DNA of 64,000 bases from Anaeramoeba flamelloides (Eukaryota; Metamonada; Anaeramoebidae). The notes under the pieces were generated by a model. It was not told where the DNA came from. It saw only the letters and a list, made by a program, of their open reading frames with translations, and made no database searches. Made by a program: the position numbers and the translations under genes. The stretch covers positions 5,332,001 through 5,396,000 of the forward strand of contig JANTQA010000033.1 of NCBI GenBank assembly GCA_027625915.1, read 5' to 3'. Below, one piece after another: positions 12,426 to 22,737 of this stretch; within the stretch, counting starts at the first letter, position 1; each line of letters begins with the position of its first letter.

Positions 12426-15400
12426 CTAATCCATTTTAATCCAATGCTTCTTGGAAGAATCACATAACGGGCATCGTAAAACTAAATTAGGTTTACCAAA
12501 CTTTTCAGAATAAAAAACCGATAAACATAAAAAAACTAAATACTCCATTTCTAACTGTTCATTGTGTTCAACCTTTTTCGTCCATTTTTTAAAAATTTCA
12601 TTCACTTCAATTACGTGGTCTAGGGTCCAAAGTGTTCTTTCAACACTTGATGCATATAAAAAATCAATCTTGGCATTGACCGGGCACTTTTCCCCGTTAA
12701 AAGAGCCAACACATCTTTGCTCCGAAGTGAAAAAATCAAAATAATTCTTTCTATAAATTAAATTTGAAAAATCTAAAAATTTCTGCCATTGCTCCTTAGT
12801 TAAAATGCCCTTAGGGTTTTTTTCAGTTTTTGCAAACAGCATTTGAAAACGCCCGCGATGGCTCCGAAACTTTTGTGATTCTCGTGTGATGATATCTTTA
12901 TCTAATTTACGCCGCTGCCGCTCACTTAATTTTTCATTTAACGAAGATGGAAGAAATTCAAATGCCCTTCTCCCACTTTTCCCCAAATATTTTTCCGATT
13001 CTTTTCTTCTTTCTTTAACTCTAAAACCAAATTGGATAATTTCAGAGAGCTCTTTCTCTTTAAGATCAGGGAAGGCTTCATGGACGATCTCCATTTTATA
13101 AAGGAGATTCTCATGATTTTTTGTATAATTTTTATACATACCACCCTTATTTTCAATAAAGGTTAACAATTTTGGTTTACATTTTGTTTCCACCCCCCGC
13201 ACGACTTTCTTCTTTCCATTTTTATTCTTATCTTTATTTTTATTCCTCATTTGCAAGAGTTTATATTTCTCATTATTATTGGCTCTTATTTGCAATTGTT
13301 TGTATTTCTCTTTATTATTGGTTAGTTTGGTTTCTAATTTTTGAGGTTGAGTAATATTTTTACATTTTTCTAAATTGTATACCTTGTCGAAATTTTCATT
13401 CACACCCTTCATTTCACCCGATTTGTCCGACTCATCCAATTCATCCGATCCATCCGATTTATCTGATTCATCTGACCCACCCAACTCAGTCTTTTCTTTG
13501 TTTAATTTCAAAACTTGTTTGAGTTTAAAAATATTATTTTCTGTTGCATTACCAAGATATCTAGATACACCAAAAGAATTCCTTTCATTTTGATTAAAAT
13601 CACGTTTTTTTTGTTTGTTATCTAACTGATTAGAAATAAATGAAGACAAATTAATCGAAGGTTGCGAAAGTACTTCTTTTCTTCCCTCACCCTTCATTGG
13701 AAATTTTATTGAAGAATTCTCAAACTTTTCACCATTTAAGTTGAAATTAATTTCAGAACTATTCAAATTGTCAAAATTTGACTTCATTAATGATTCTAAT
13801 TTATTATTTTTTATATTTTCCTTAGATAACTTGTCATAATTATTCCCATTGTTTTTAAGATCTTCAATTTCAAATTCAAGATCATCTATTTCATACGAAT
13901 CTTCATTTGATTCCTTGGAATTTTCAGAACCAGTAAGCTCAGCATCATTATCAACAACAAATTCATTGAGATCATTATACTGATCATTTAGATCGGTACT
14001 TTCAGATTGTTCAGACCCACTATTATCAGAAGTACTCATATCATAGTATTGATTTGAAAACTTTCTTTTCCGTAAAAAATAATTCAATTGGTTAGCTTGG
14101 CGGCTGCCTCTTTTTCTATTTTCTTGGAATTCTTTTTTATTCAATTGCTTAAAGTCAGTGGTTGCTTTTTTGTCTTGTGGTATTTTTGTATTATCATTTG
14201 TTTTTATTTTTCTTTTTTTTTTAAATTTCCGTTTTCTTTTTTTTGGTTGGTATATATTGTTTAAAATTTCCTCTTGTTGAAGTTTTAATGCAAATAAAAA
14301 ATCAGGATCAATTTCTTTTCCAAATGTATTTGATTCATTATTATTCTCTTTTTTACTTTCATTTTCATTTTCATTTTCATTTTCATTTTCATTTTCATTT
14401 TTGTTCTCCATTAATATTTCACTTTCCTTTTCTTTTTCACTCCCGCTTTCATTTATATCATTCATTAAGTTTTTCTTTTCTCTTCCGCTTTCGCCTTCAT
14501 TTTCACTTTCGCTTTTACTTTTTTTTTCATTTTGAACTTCACCTTCACCATCATTTTCGGTTCTTATATCATTTTCGTTTTCGTTTTCGTTTTCGCTTCC
14601 GCTTTCGCTTTCATTTCCATTTATATTCTCGATTTGATTTATATCATTCATTGAGTTTTTGTTTTCCCTTTCAATTTCAAATTCGCCTCCACCTTTGAAT
14701 TTTGTAATCGTTTCACCTTCACTATTGGTTGTATTTTTGATTTTCATTTCAATTTGCATTTCATTTTTATTAATATTTAAATTATTCATTAAATTTTCAT
14801 TTTCATTTTCGTTTTCATTTCCTTCTTCTTTGTCTGAGTTTTCTTTTTCATTTATACTTTTATTATCAATGATAATTAATTTTTTTTTTTGATTTTCTTG
14901 TTGTATTTCATCTTCATTTTCGGTTTTGTTTCTACTTTCCCTTTTGCCTTTGCTGCCGAATTTGTTTCCTTTTTTATTTTTTAAAAACCCATTTCCAATT
15001 GCAACTGTTTCTTGATCATTTTCATGTTTATTTTTATTTATATTTAGATTATTCATGAGGTTTTCACTTTTGTTTTTGCTTTTATTTACTATTTTGATTT
15101 CATTTCTATTTTCATTTAGATTATTTATTAAAATTTCATCTCTATTTTGATTTTCCATCTTTTTGTGTTTCCCTTTTCTATCTTCTTTCCCCATTGATAT
15201 TTTATTTTTATTTATGTTTATTATCTTCATTATTTCCATTTCTGCATTATTTTCAATTCTGGAACCTTTTGATTTTTTAGAGTTTTGGCCTGTTTTTTTC
15301 TTCAAATCTTCTGAATTTTTATTTTTTTCATTATCTCGAAAAGTTTTCTTTTCAAAATTTAGTTTTCTTTCAATTTCTTCATATTTTTTTTTTAATCTAT

Positions 15401-16415
15401 TTAATAAGTTATTTTTATTATCATCAAGGCTTTTTTTTTCATTTTCCTTTTCTTCTTCTTTGTTTGAGTTTGTTTCTATTTGTTTTTCTTCTTCTTTTTC
15501 TATTTGTTTTTCTTTTTCTTTTTTAAATTTCTTTATTTCTTGTTTTTGTATTTCTATTTCTTTTTCTTTTTCTTTTTCTTTTTCGATTTTTTTTATTTCA
15601 TGATCAACTTTTTTACATTTTAATTCGTTGCACTTTTCTTGAACCTTTTTATTTTCATAATTCATGTTACTATTTAAATTTTCTTTTCCTTTCTCTTTTT
15701 TAGTGTTCTTTTTTCCTTTTTCTTTCAAATCTATTTCTTTTTCGTCATCAATTTTTTTTATTTTTTGATTAATTGTTAAATAGTTTAATGAATTAACTTT
15801 GTCCTTTTCTTTTTTATTTCCAGTACAGTTTTGATCGTCGATATTTTCATATTCTTTTTCAATTTTTTTGGATCCTTCCCTTCCAACCTTGGCAAAATCT
15901 AGATCAGGCTTATTTGTTTTCTTTTCCTTTTCAAATTCCTTTACCTTTTCTTTTTGAGAATTGCCTTTTAACAGTATTTGATTTTTTTGGAGAATTTGGG
16001 ATTCTTTACCTGAAGGGATTTTAGGTGAACAGTTTGTATTGGTTTTGAAAGTGTTTTTGTCTCTTATTCGAATTTTTTTTTTAATTTTTCTTTTTTTTCT
16101 TTGTCTTTTTGTATTTTTTTTTGAGGATTTCTTTGTGGATTTTTCCATTCGTTTTGTTGTGTTTTCAGAATCGTTATTATTGTCAGGGTTAGTTTTACTC
16201 TTATCTATTTGATGACATTTTTTTGAAAATTCCTTTTCGTTCGATTGGTAATTTGAGCTGTTTGTTTGAACCAATTCCTCTTGGCTCTGTTTTAATTTGG
16301 TTTTTAATGTCTGTAAAAGATCGGTTGGTGGTTGGTATTTGTTCCCAAGCCTTGGAGAACGTCGAATCGGAAAATATTGTGATCGATTTAAAATACGCCT
16401 AGAACCATTGCTCAT
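12426..16415 (-). CDS. Giant charged protein with C-terminal HNH nuclease domain
   Basis: Single exon of 1329 residues; the start is the ATG at 16415 (an upstream in-frame TTG is not a eukaryotic start). Residues 1 to about 1000 are low-complexity Lys/Glu/Asn/Ser sequence, including basic stretches near the N terminus that could be nuclear localisation signals, KEKE and NENE tracts, and a Ser/Asp-rich part. The last 250 residues are ordered in character. They carry a zinc-braced HNH (beta-beta-alpha-metal) signature: C1235 and C1244, D1266-H1267 in LDHVIEV, N1310 in PNLVLRC, C1315-x2-C1318, then KKHW. This matches the usual pattern of paired cysteines, DH, N, CxxC and a basic or His residue, so a metal-dependent DNA or RNA nuclease is predicted. 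I do not recognise the family or the region just before it. Short LMNNLN-type motifs recur about five times between residues 427 and 655. Confidence 0.85.
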   Translation of the reverse strand: MSNGSRRILNRSQYFPIRRSPRLGNKYQPPTDLLQTLKTKLKQSQEELVQTNSSNYQSNEKEFSKKCHQIDKSKTNPDNNNDSENTTKRMEKSTKKSSKKNTKRQRKKRKIKKKIRIRDKNTFKTNTNCSPKIPSGKESQILQKNQILLKGNSQKEKVKEFEKEKKTNKPDLDFAKVGREGSKKIEKEYENIDDQNCTGNKKEKDKVNSLNYLTINQKIKKIDDEKEIDLKEKGKKNTKKEKGKENLNSNMNYENKKVQEKCNELKCKKVDHEIKKIEKEKEKEKEIEIQKQEIKKFKKEKEKQIEKEEEKQIETNSNKEEEKENEKKSLDDNKNNLLNRLKKKYEEIERKLNFEKKTFRDNEKNKNSEDLKKKTGQNSKKSKGSRIENNAEMEIMKIININKNKISMGKEDRKGKHKKMENQNRDEILINNLNENRNEIKIVNKSKNKSENLMNNLNINKNKHENDQETVAIGNGFLKNKKGNKFGSKGKRESRNKTENEDEIQQENQKKKLIIIDNKSINEKENSDKEEGNENENENENLMNNLNINKNEMQIEMKIKNTTNSEGETITKFKGGGEFEIERENKNSMNDINQIENINGNESESGSENENENENDIRTENDGEGEVQNEKKSKSESENEGESGREKKNLMNDINESGSEKEKESEILMENKNENENENENENENESKKENNNESNTFGKEIDPDFLFALKLQQEEILNNIYQPKKRKRKFKKKRKIKTNDNTKIPQDKKATTDFKQLNKKEFQENRKRGSRQANQLNYFLRKRKFSNQYYDMSTSDNSGSEQSESTDLNDQYNDLNEFVVDNDAELTGSENSKESNEDSYEIDDLEFEIEDLKNNGNNYDKLSKENIKNNKLESLMKSNFDNLNSSEINFNLNGEKFENSSIKFPMKGEGRKEVLSQPSINLSSFISNQLDNKQKKRDFNQNERNSFGVSRYLGNATENNIFKLKQVLKLNKEKTELGGSDESDKSDGSDELDESDKSGEMKGVNENFDKVYNLEKCKNITQPQKLETKLTNNKEKYKQLQIRANNNEKYKLLQMRNKNKDKNKNGKKKVVRGVETKCKPKLLTFIENKGGMYKNYTKNHENLLYKMEIVHEAFPDLKEKELSEIIQFGFRVKERRKESEKYLGKSGRRAFEFLPSSLNEKLSERQRRKLDKDIITRESQKFRSHRGRFQMLFAKTEKNPKGILTKEQWQKFLDFSNLIYRKNYFDFFTSEQRCVGSFNGEKCPVNAKIDFLYASSVERTLWTLDHVIEVNEIFKKWTKKVEHNEQLEMEYLVFLCLSVFYSEKFGKPNLVLRCPLCDSSKKHWIKMD

Positions 16416-16558
16416 TAACAACCAAGGGCTAAATAATTAATAACAAAAACAAATTAGTCAAAGGATTTTATTCCAATTGATGCTTCACAAAATATTAAAA
16501 AAGAGAGAAACACAGAAAGTTAATTTTGAAAAAAATGATAATTTTTGGTTGTTTATCT
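16416..16558. other. Upstream region of the HNH gene
   Basis: About 140 bp between the start codon and the R7 element. It presumably holds the promoter and 5' untranslated region; no defined motif recognised. Confidence 0.3.
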
Positions 16559-16713
16559 CACTACAAAAAATCTCGTGACTTTTACAAAGCTTATCACTTT
16601 TGCAAAGTATTTCCTCTTTGAAAGTGTTTGGAAGTGTTTGAAAGTTTTTTAAATTGTTTGAAAGTGTTTGAAAGGCTGAAAGCTGAATAAAAGTCATGAG
16701 ATTTTTTGTAGTG
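16559..16713. mobile_element. R7 element copy 2, ends CACTACAAAAAATC
   Basis: 155 bp with inverted ends CACTACAAAAAATCTCGTGAC and GTCATGAGATTTTTTGTAGTG. The interior has four runs of GTGTTTGAAAG type. The CACTA ends recall the CACTA (En/Spm) superfamily, but the three flanking bases on each side do not match, so the class is tentative. It lies about 145 bp upstream of the HNH gene start and could fall in its promoter. Confidence 0.65.
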
Positions 16714-17167
16714 TACACAACAAGAAAAGCACAAATTTTGTAGTCACTTTTTTTACTTGACCACACTTTTGGTTTTTTTGAAATTGTTACAAAATTTTGA
16801 AAGGAATTACAAGATGAAAATTCTGAATAACTTTCAATTGAAAATTTTTTACAATTCAAACTTTTAAAAACATGTAATTTAAACAGTTTTCCACTTTTTG
16901 GTTTTCATAAAAGAGTTTTAGGTTTTTCAAAATTTATAAATTTGGTCTTTTAGAGAACTTTCAAAAATTTCAATTAAATTTCAAGTATATCATTTGTTAA
17001 TTTTTTTTTTTTCTGCACATTTTTTGGTTTATAAAAGTTTGTATCAAGTTTTTGAAACCTAAAAATATGAAAGAATATCAGAGACTGAAATCTTGCAGAC
17101 TGTCTGTCTGACATTTTCAAAAAGTCTTTAAATTATTTATATGTTTTGTGCTATTCTTATGGTGAAT

Positions 17168-17310
17168 CATTACAAAAAATCTCTTGACTTTACAAAGTTA
17201 TATCATTTTTGTAAGGCATTTAACACTTTAAAAGTATTGGAAAGCATTTGGTAAAGTTTTAAAAAACTGAAAGGTTTTTAATAATCATGTGTTTTTTATA
17301 TATTTTTTTA
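17168..17310. repeat. R7 element copy 3 (diverged)
   Basis: Left end ATTACAAAAAATCTCTTGAC matches the R7 end. The interior has the weakened AAAGTATTGG/AAGCATTTGG repeats and the right end is decayed. Confidence 0.5.
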
Positions 17311-17746
17311 GGGTTGAATGATCTCAAAGAATTCTTTCATCACAACCAATTTAATTCTTTTATTTTGGTTAAGGAACTTTCTATCTTACATCCAAAATTA
17401 AGATAAATTAAACACTATACTAAAGTGTTATATTTTACTTTTTTTTTGATAATTTTTTTTCACATTGAGTATTGAAAAAAATATCTTTATTATTTTTTCT
17501 GTTTTTTATTCAAATTGTATAAATATTGTTTTCACAAAAACAAGTGCAATTTTTTTTTTTTTTATTTTTTGGAAATATTTCAACAAACACTTTTTGAAAT
17601 AAATACCTTAGTCATTGATTAAATCGACATTAATATTAAATTGATTTGGTATTTTCAATTAATTTTCACTTTCACTCAAAAACGATGCTTTTTTGTCTAA
17701 TATAAAAAAAATGTCCCACTTTTTTGAAAATACATTTTATATATAT

Positions 17747-19051
17747 TAGAGGTTTTGATGATAATATATATTATTAACGTATTAACAATAAAATCATAAT
17801 ACTAGTAAAAAAAATTTTTTGAAAATCATAATAACGGTGATATTCCACATTATTGGGACAAAATAATTATCGCGAAAAAATGAAAAATATATTTATTGAA
17901 ATCACCTTAAAAAAATATCTTGACTTTTACAAAGCATTGAGACTTTTAAAACGTTTTTTAACTTTAAAAATATTCGAAAATGGTTGTAAGTGTTGTTAAT
18001 TTTCTTCAAGTTTCTGAAAGTTTTTGAAAGACCCAAAAGCTTTTATAAATGGAAGGAGTTTGTTTTTTGTGGAAAATAAAATTTTTCTCTTTTCTTTTTT
18101 TTTTTTAACAAAATATAAAAACTCAAACAGATTTTATTATCAAACAAATAATCAACCCATTTCAACAATACATTGGAATATAAAATGGATTTTTTTTTAA
18201 AATGGAGTTTTTACAACAAAAATTTTAAATAACCAAAAAGAATAAAGAGTATTTTTGCTTCTTATTGGTGATAGATCAAAAAAATACCTCTAAGCTCTAG
18301 TTGTGTTTTCTGTAGAATACAGAGATATTAAGAAGCTCAAAGGAGAAGAATTAGAAGAAGAGGACAATAATTGTCCAAAAAATCTTAATAATGGGTGATA
18401 ATCTGGAGAGGTTTTTGTAACAGCTTTTGAAAAGTTATCCATTACTCCTTTCAGCTTTCATAGAATATTGAAAATATTTTCACTCCTAAAACACATTCTT
18501 TAAAGAAAGAGATGAATGGCAGATTCTTTTAGAAGCTCCTATCTTCAACACAACTCACAACACCACAGATTGACTGAAAAAATTCATTAATTTATTTTTA
18601 GTTCTTATTGTTGTTGATCTAAAAAGATTGATAAGTTTGTCATCAAATAAACTAAAAACACAATAAATCTCTTTGATCTTATCCTTGATTGAACCAAGTA
18701 TCTTTTTTGTTCGTTTTTTAAAAAGAATGACTTTTATTCAGATAATCTATTATTTGATCAAAAAAATGTTTTCTTTAGGTAAAAATATTACTGGATTATC
18801 TCTAAAATCAATCAACTAAAATATTGTGATTACTTTTTAATCGTGATATTTTGAAATTTAAATCAATTTTTTAATAATTATCATGATTTTATAATAATTT
18901 TCGCGATTTTATAGAATATCATAATTTTCTATAGTATGGCGATAATATTGAATATCGTGATTTTCTAGAAATTATCATGATTTGATAGAAATTATCTTGA
19001 TTTTTGTAACTTTATCGTGAATTAGGCATAAATATCATCAAAACCTCTATT
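17747..19051. mobile_element. R8 element, about 1.3 kb, ends TAGAGGTTTTGATGAT
   Basis: The left end TTAGAGGTTTTGATGATA is mirrored by TATCATCAAAACCTCTAT at the right end. The right third (18800-19040) is packed with ATCGTGATTTT/ATCATGATTTT words. The interior holds a diverged R7 copy (17905-18078) and a less A+T-rich segment at 18240-18580 with a small ORF on the minus strand. Single ends of the same type occur near 7629 and 31636. No recognisable transposase. Confidence 0.55.
18290..18442 (-). CDS. Possible 50-residue small protein inside R8
   Basis: An ATG-to-TAG frame (ATG at 18442, stop at 18290) in a segment that is less A+T-rich and more varied in codons than its surroundings. The product contains KAVTKTSPDYHPLLRFFGQ followed by a Ser-rich stretch and ends in NTTRA. 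I do not recognise it. The plus strand is also partly open here, so strand and reality are uncertain. It could be a terminal exon, a remnant of the element's own gene, or chance. Confidence 0.3.
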   Translation of the reverse strand: MDNFSKAVTKTSPDYHPLLRFFGQLLSSSSNSSPLSFLISLYSTENTTRA

Positions 19052-19084
19052 AACTATTTTTATTGTATTTAATTTTTATTTATT

Positions 19085-19281
19085 GCAGTCAGTTCCACTT
19101 TTAAGGCACAAACTTTCAACGGAATTTAAGGCACAAAAAAATTTCAAATTAAGGCACAAAATTTGAAATTTTTTATTTTACAATTTATTTTACTAGAATC
19201 TGAATTTTGAGCCTTAATTTGAGATTTTTTTGTGCCTTAAATTCCGTTGAAAGTTTGTGCCTTAAAAGTGGAACTGACGGT
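19085..19281. mobile_element. R1 MITE copy 1
   Basis: A near-complete hairpin of about 195 bp with inverted ends CAGTCAGTTCCACTTTTAAG and CTTAAAAGTGGAACTGAC. The arms contain repeated AAGGCACAAA words. Five copies exist in the window (also 19462, 37415, 52180 and 60649). The copy at 60649 keeps flanking TA on both sides, indicating Tc1/mariner-type insertion. Confidence 0.85.
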
Positions 19282-19426
19282 AGATATATTTTTGTAAATA
19301 TAAAACCGTTAATGAAAAAGTATCAAACAGAAACCAGATATTTTATATTTTTGATCAATTGTATTAAGATTTTCTATGTACTTTTTATTAAAATCAACTT
19401 TTTTTATAGATTTTATTCAAAAGTTC

Positions 19427-19455
19427 ATTATTATTATTATTATTATTATTATTTT
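19427..19455. repeat. ATT/TTA microsatellite
   Basis: About nine uninterrupted trinucleotide units directly left of R1 copy 2. Confidence 0.8.
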
Positions 19456-19461
19456 TAATTC

Positions 19462-19661
19462 TACAACCAGTTCCACTTTTTAGGTAAAAAACTTTCAACG
19501 GAATTTAAGTTACAAAAAATTCCAAAATTAAGACCAAAAATTCAAATTACTAGTAAAATAATTTATGTAAAATAAAATTCCAAAAAATATCCTAATTCAA
19601 GAGTTTGACTGTGTTTTAAATTTCATTAAAAGTTTGTGTCTTAAAAGTGGAACTGACTGTA
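19462..19661. mobile_element. R1 MITE copy 2
   Basis: Ends TACAACCAGTTCCACTTTTT and AAAAGTGGAACTGACTGTA. Internally more diverged than copy 1, which lies only 180 bp to the left in the same spacer. Confidence 0.75.
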
Positions 19662-20341
19662 TATGGAAATATTTGAGTTATGTTAAAATCTAAGAAAAAC
19701 GACCGCCCAGTTTCTAGACGAAAAAAATAAAATAAAAAAAAAAGTTGATCGATTTTAAATTTATTCTGTAATAAAAATTTAAATGTAAAAATTAAAAATT
19801 AAAATAATTTTTTATTGATCTGAAATAATATTTATTATTTTTTCTAATCTACTAAACAATCGGAATTTAAAAATAAATCAAGCAATGCTTTAGTAAAAAA
19901 AATATTGTTTATGAAAAATTAAATAATATTATAAACAAATTTAAATTAATTCAAATTTTTCAACATATAGCGTTCTTTAAAAGTATTTTTTATTTTTTTT
20001 TTGATTATTTGTTAGTCAATAAACAAACCAACAAAAAAAAAAAAAATACTTGAATTAATCTTGTGTTGAATTAATCACTTTTCGTCCATAAAAAAGCATT
20101 GGATACTTGAAATAAAAATTATCAATTTAATATCAAAGTTTGTATCCAAGCGTAAAAAAACAATAGATAATTCAAAGTAATTTGTTTCATATTGAATCAT
20201 CTGATCTATTATTATCACTAATTAAACTAATTGTATCGATTCCTATATATCTCTTCATCACTGTGATATTTTTGATTGCCAACTTGCTTCCTGTGAGTGC
20301 AAACGTCTATGTTTTGTCCTTGTTCGATTTTGGTTTGGAAA
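19662..20341. other. Spacer downstream of the ZNF598-like gene
   Basis: A+T-rich, no gene seen; presumably contains the 3' untranslated region of the minus-strand gene ending at 20342. Confidence 0.4.
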
Positions 20342-22144
20342 TTATTTTATTGATGTTTTGCATACAATTTGTTTCCAAGTTGGTTTGTTTGTTTGATTTT
20401 TCTTCTTTCTTTGTGAATTTGAAGGCTGTGAAATCCGAGGGAATTCCTTTTCTTGTAAAAGATATTGTTGATGCAGTTTGGAGAGTTTTTTTCTTTTTAT
20501 TTTATCTGGCAAAGTTGCACAAAGATCATCAAAGATCTTATTTGTAAAATTTGAGCCCAAAAATTCATAAAGCGCTGTGTGGTATTGAGTTGCATTGATT
20601 TTGCCTTTTTGGAACAATTCAGATTTTTTTGCGAACAACTGTAATTTTTTATTATTTCGAAGGTGTTTTTTAATTTTTTGAAGTACAACTTTTTGTAAAT
20701 TTTTTCTTTTTTCGATTGATTTTTGGTTTCTGTTTAATTGTTCCTTTTCTTTTTTCCTTTTTTGTTGCTCAAGTAAACGTTTACGGAGGATTTGCTCCTT
20801 CTTTTTTTCTTCTTGATTTTCCGACTTTTCAATTCTCGTTTCATTCTTATTATAATTTCTATTATTGTTTCGATTGTTTCTTTTGTTTCGGTTGTTATTG
20901 CTATTATAATAATTGTTCTGATGGTTACGGTTATAGTTCCTCTTGTTGTGAAAAGTATTAAAATAATTGTCTTGCTCAAAGTCTATAGATATCTTTCGGT
21001 TTGACGAGTTTTTTTTTAAATCGGAGCAATGCTCACTGATTTGGTGGGTTTTTAATTCAAATTTATCACGAAAGACAATGTATTTCTTTTCAAGGCAACT
21101 TTGGTGATGACATAAAAAATGCTGGGTCTCAAAGTGGCGTTCTAATTCTTGATAATTCTTGTAATAGTCAGGGCTATTTTCGTTCTGTTCACAAAGATGG
21201 CATGTGAAATGAGAGTCGTTCATGTGTTTAAATAGTTGCTCTTCGTTCATAAATGCCTGATCGCAAAATTTGCAATAGGAGTGTTCTTGTCTGATATGCT
21301 TCTGTAACTGGCTTTTTGTGTAGTATTCCAATTCCGAAGGGAAAATGCGTCCATATTCTAAACAGATCGTACAAACCTTTTTGTGATGGGTAGTTGACAA
21401 ATGGTGGAAAAAATGCTTGGCGTTGTCATAGATTTTGGGGTAATCCGTCTGGCATTCGCGGCAATTCCACAGAAAGAGCTCATTAATTTTACTTTTGACA
21501 CGAAACCCATCAATAAAAACCTTTAATTTGGAATCATAGTTAAGTCTTTTTAAATTGAAATCTTCAAATTTCAGCTTTGGATTTTTGGTCAAGATGATTT
21601 GGTTTTGCTTTTGTTTGCAATAGCAGCAGTGTCTCTCTTTTTGATAAAGGCCCAGCCGCAGAGAACATTTGTAACACATAAAATTATGGTTACAAGGAGA
21701 AATTGAATAAATCTCAATCGGGCTGCAACACAGAAAGCATTCTTGCACTTTCGTTTGATCTTTTTTCTTTTCTTTTTCCTTTTCTTTTTCCTTTTCTTTT
21801 TCCTTTTCTTTTTCCTTTTCTTTTTGAATTTGGTTTTCGTTTTGATCTTTTTCTTTTTCAGTTTTCTTTTGGACACCATTTAATTTTGTTTTTTTTTGTT
21901 GTTTATGCTTTTGTGTGTTTGTCTCTTGAAGATAGCCTTTGTTTGTTAGTTTGTTTTTGACAAGAATTTTTGGTTTATATAATCCAGTTGATTGGCCAGA
22001 TAAAGCCTCGTCATCGTTCTCGCTGTTTTGTCGGCTATTGTTTGATGTTCTAACCCTGCTCCCAATAACAGAATTCCCAATGCTCCGAATCTGATACCTA
22101 TTGCTTCTATTTCTTATAATACGGTTCTTAGTATTGACTGACAT
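20342..22144 (-). CDS. ZNF598/Hel2-type RING E3 ubiquitin ligase
   Basis: 600 residues, single exon, ATG at 22144. In characterised relatives this ligase senses collided ribosomes and ubiquitylates 40S proteins to start ribosome-associated quality control. Order of parts: a basic, low-complexity N terminus with a KEKE run encoded by AAGGAAAAAGAA-type repeats; a RING finger from C136 (ECFLCCSPIEIYSISPCNHN, then CYKC and CCYCK) that has the family's CxxCC opening; then a string of C2H2-like fingers with DSHFTCHLCEQ and EHSYCKFCDQAF typical of Hel2; then an Asn/Arg-rich linker and a conserved C-terminal part including INATQYHTALYEFLG and LCATLPDKIKRKKL, like the family's C terminus. All expected zinc ligands of the RING are visible. 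Length is between yeast Hel2 and human ZNF598. Confidence 0.92.
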   Translation of the reverse strand: MSVNTKNRIIRNRSNRYQIRSIGNSVIGSRVRTSNNSRQNSENDDEALSGQSTGLYKPKILVKNKLTNKGYLQETNTQKHKQQKKTKLNGVQKKTEKEKDQNENQIQKEKEKEKEKEKEKEKEKEKKKDQTKVQECFLCCSPIEIYSISPCNHNFMCYKCSLRLGLYQKERHCCYCKQKQNQIILTKNPKLKFEDFNLKRLNYDSKLKVFIDGFRVKSKINELFLWNCRECQTDYPKIYDNAKHFFHHLSTTHHKKVCTICLEYGRIFPSELEYYTKSQLQKHIRQEHSYCKFCDQAFMNEEQLFKHMNDSHFTCHLCEQNENSPDYYKNYQELERHFETQHFLCHHQSCLEKKYIVFRDKFELKTHQISEHCSDLKKNSSNRKISIDFEQDNYFNTFHNKRNYNRNHQNNYYNSNNNRNKRNNRNNNRNYNKNETRIEKSENQEEKKKEQILRKRLLEQQKRKKEKEQLNRNQKSIEKRKNLQKVVLQKIKKHLRNNKKLQLFAKKSELFQKGKINATQYHTALYEFLGSNFTNKIFDDLCATLPDKIKRKKLSKLHQQYLLQEKEFPRISQPSNSQRKKKNQTNKPTWKQIVCKTSIK

Positions 22145-22242
22145 TAATGTAAATCTTTTTTAATGAAATGATAAAAGGGTTTTGAAAAAAATAATGCAAT
22201 TTTGTTTTAAAATCTTCTTTTTGAATTCTTTTATTTTTTTTG

Positions 22243-22250
22243 TGACGTCA
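22243..22250. promoter_or_regulatory. Perfect CRE palindrome TGACGTCA upstream of the ZNF598-like gene
   Basis: An eight-base palindrome identical to the cAMP-response/bZIP consensus lies 99 bp upstream of the ATG at 22144, in very A+T-rich sequence where it is unlikely to be frequent. Binding by a bZIP factor is inference. Confidence 0.3.
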
Positions 22251-22737
22251 TTTCGAAATCTATTTTTCGGATTTGGTTTTGAAAAATTTCTACAATCATT
22301 ATTTCTTCTCAGGTGTTAGGTGTGTGATATTTATTTTTGAAATTGTAAAATAGTTTGAATCGATAGCTATTTCAACTCATAAACCAATTTTTTCAAAAGT
22401 TGATCAAAATCATACAATTAAATCTTCAATAATACAATATATAAGCCTGTCAGATTAAAGTTGGTGTTTATTAGTCAACAAGAGTGTTAAACCATTTTTG
22501 TTTTTCTATTTTTGAGGAAAGTTCCAAATATAATGCCTTTCATTTTGAAAAAATGTTTGTAAAGTTTTAACCTTTTTTGAAAATGTCGAATATTTTTTTG
22601 ATTCACTTAAGAAAAAAAAATTTGGTATATTTTAATCAAGAAACATTATTAAAATGTTGGGGTTTGAAAATATAATTCGGTTTGTGAGAACCTTGTATTT
22701 GAAACAAATGAGATTTGATTGAAAAAATTTATTTCAA
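22251..22737. other. Gene-free A+T-rich spacer
   Basis: Nothing supported beyond the promoter side of the ZNF598-like gene. Confidence 0.35.

Noticed and set aside
14243-15603. Long Phe/His/Ser-rich plus-strand frames
   Set aside because: They are the reverse complement of the GAAAAA and GAAAAT repeats in the HNH gene.
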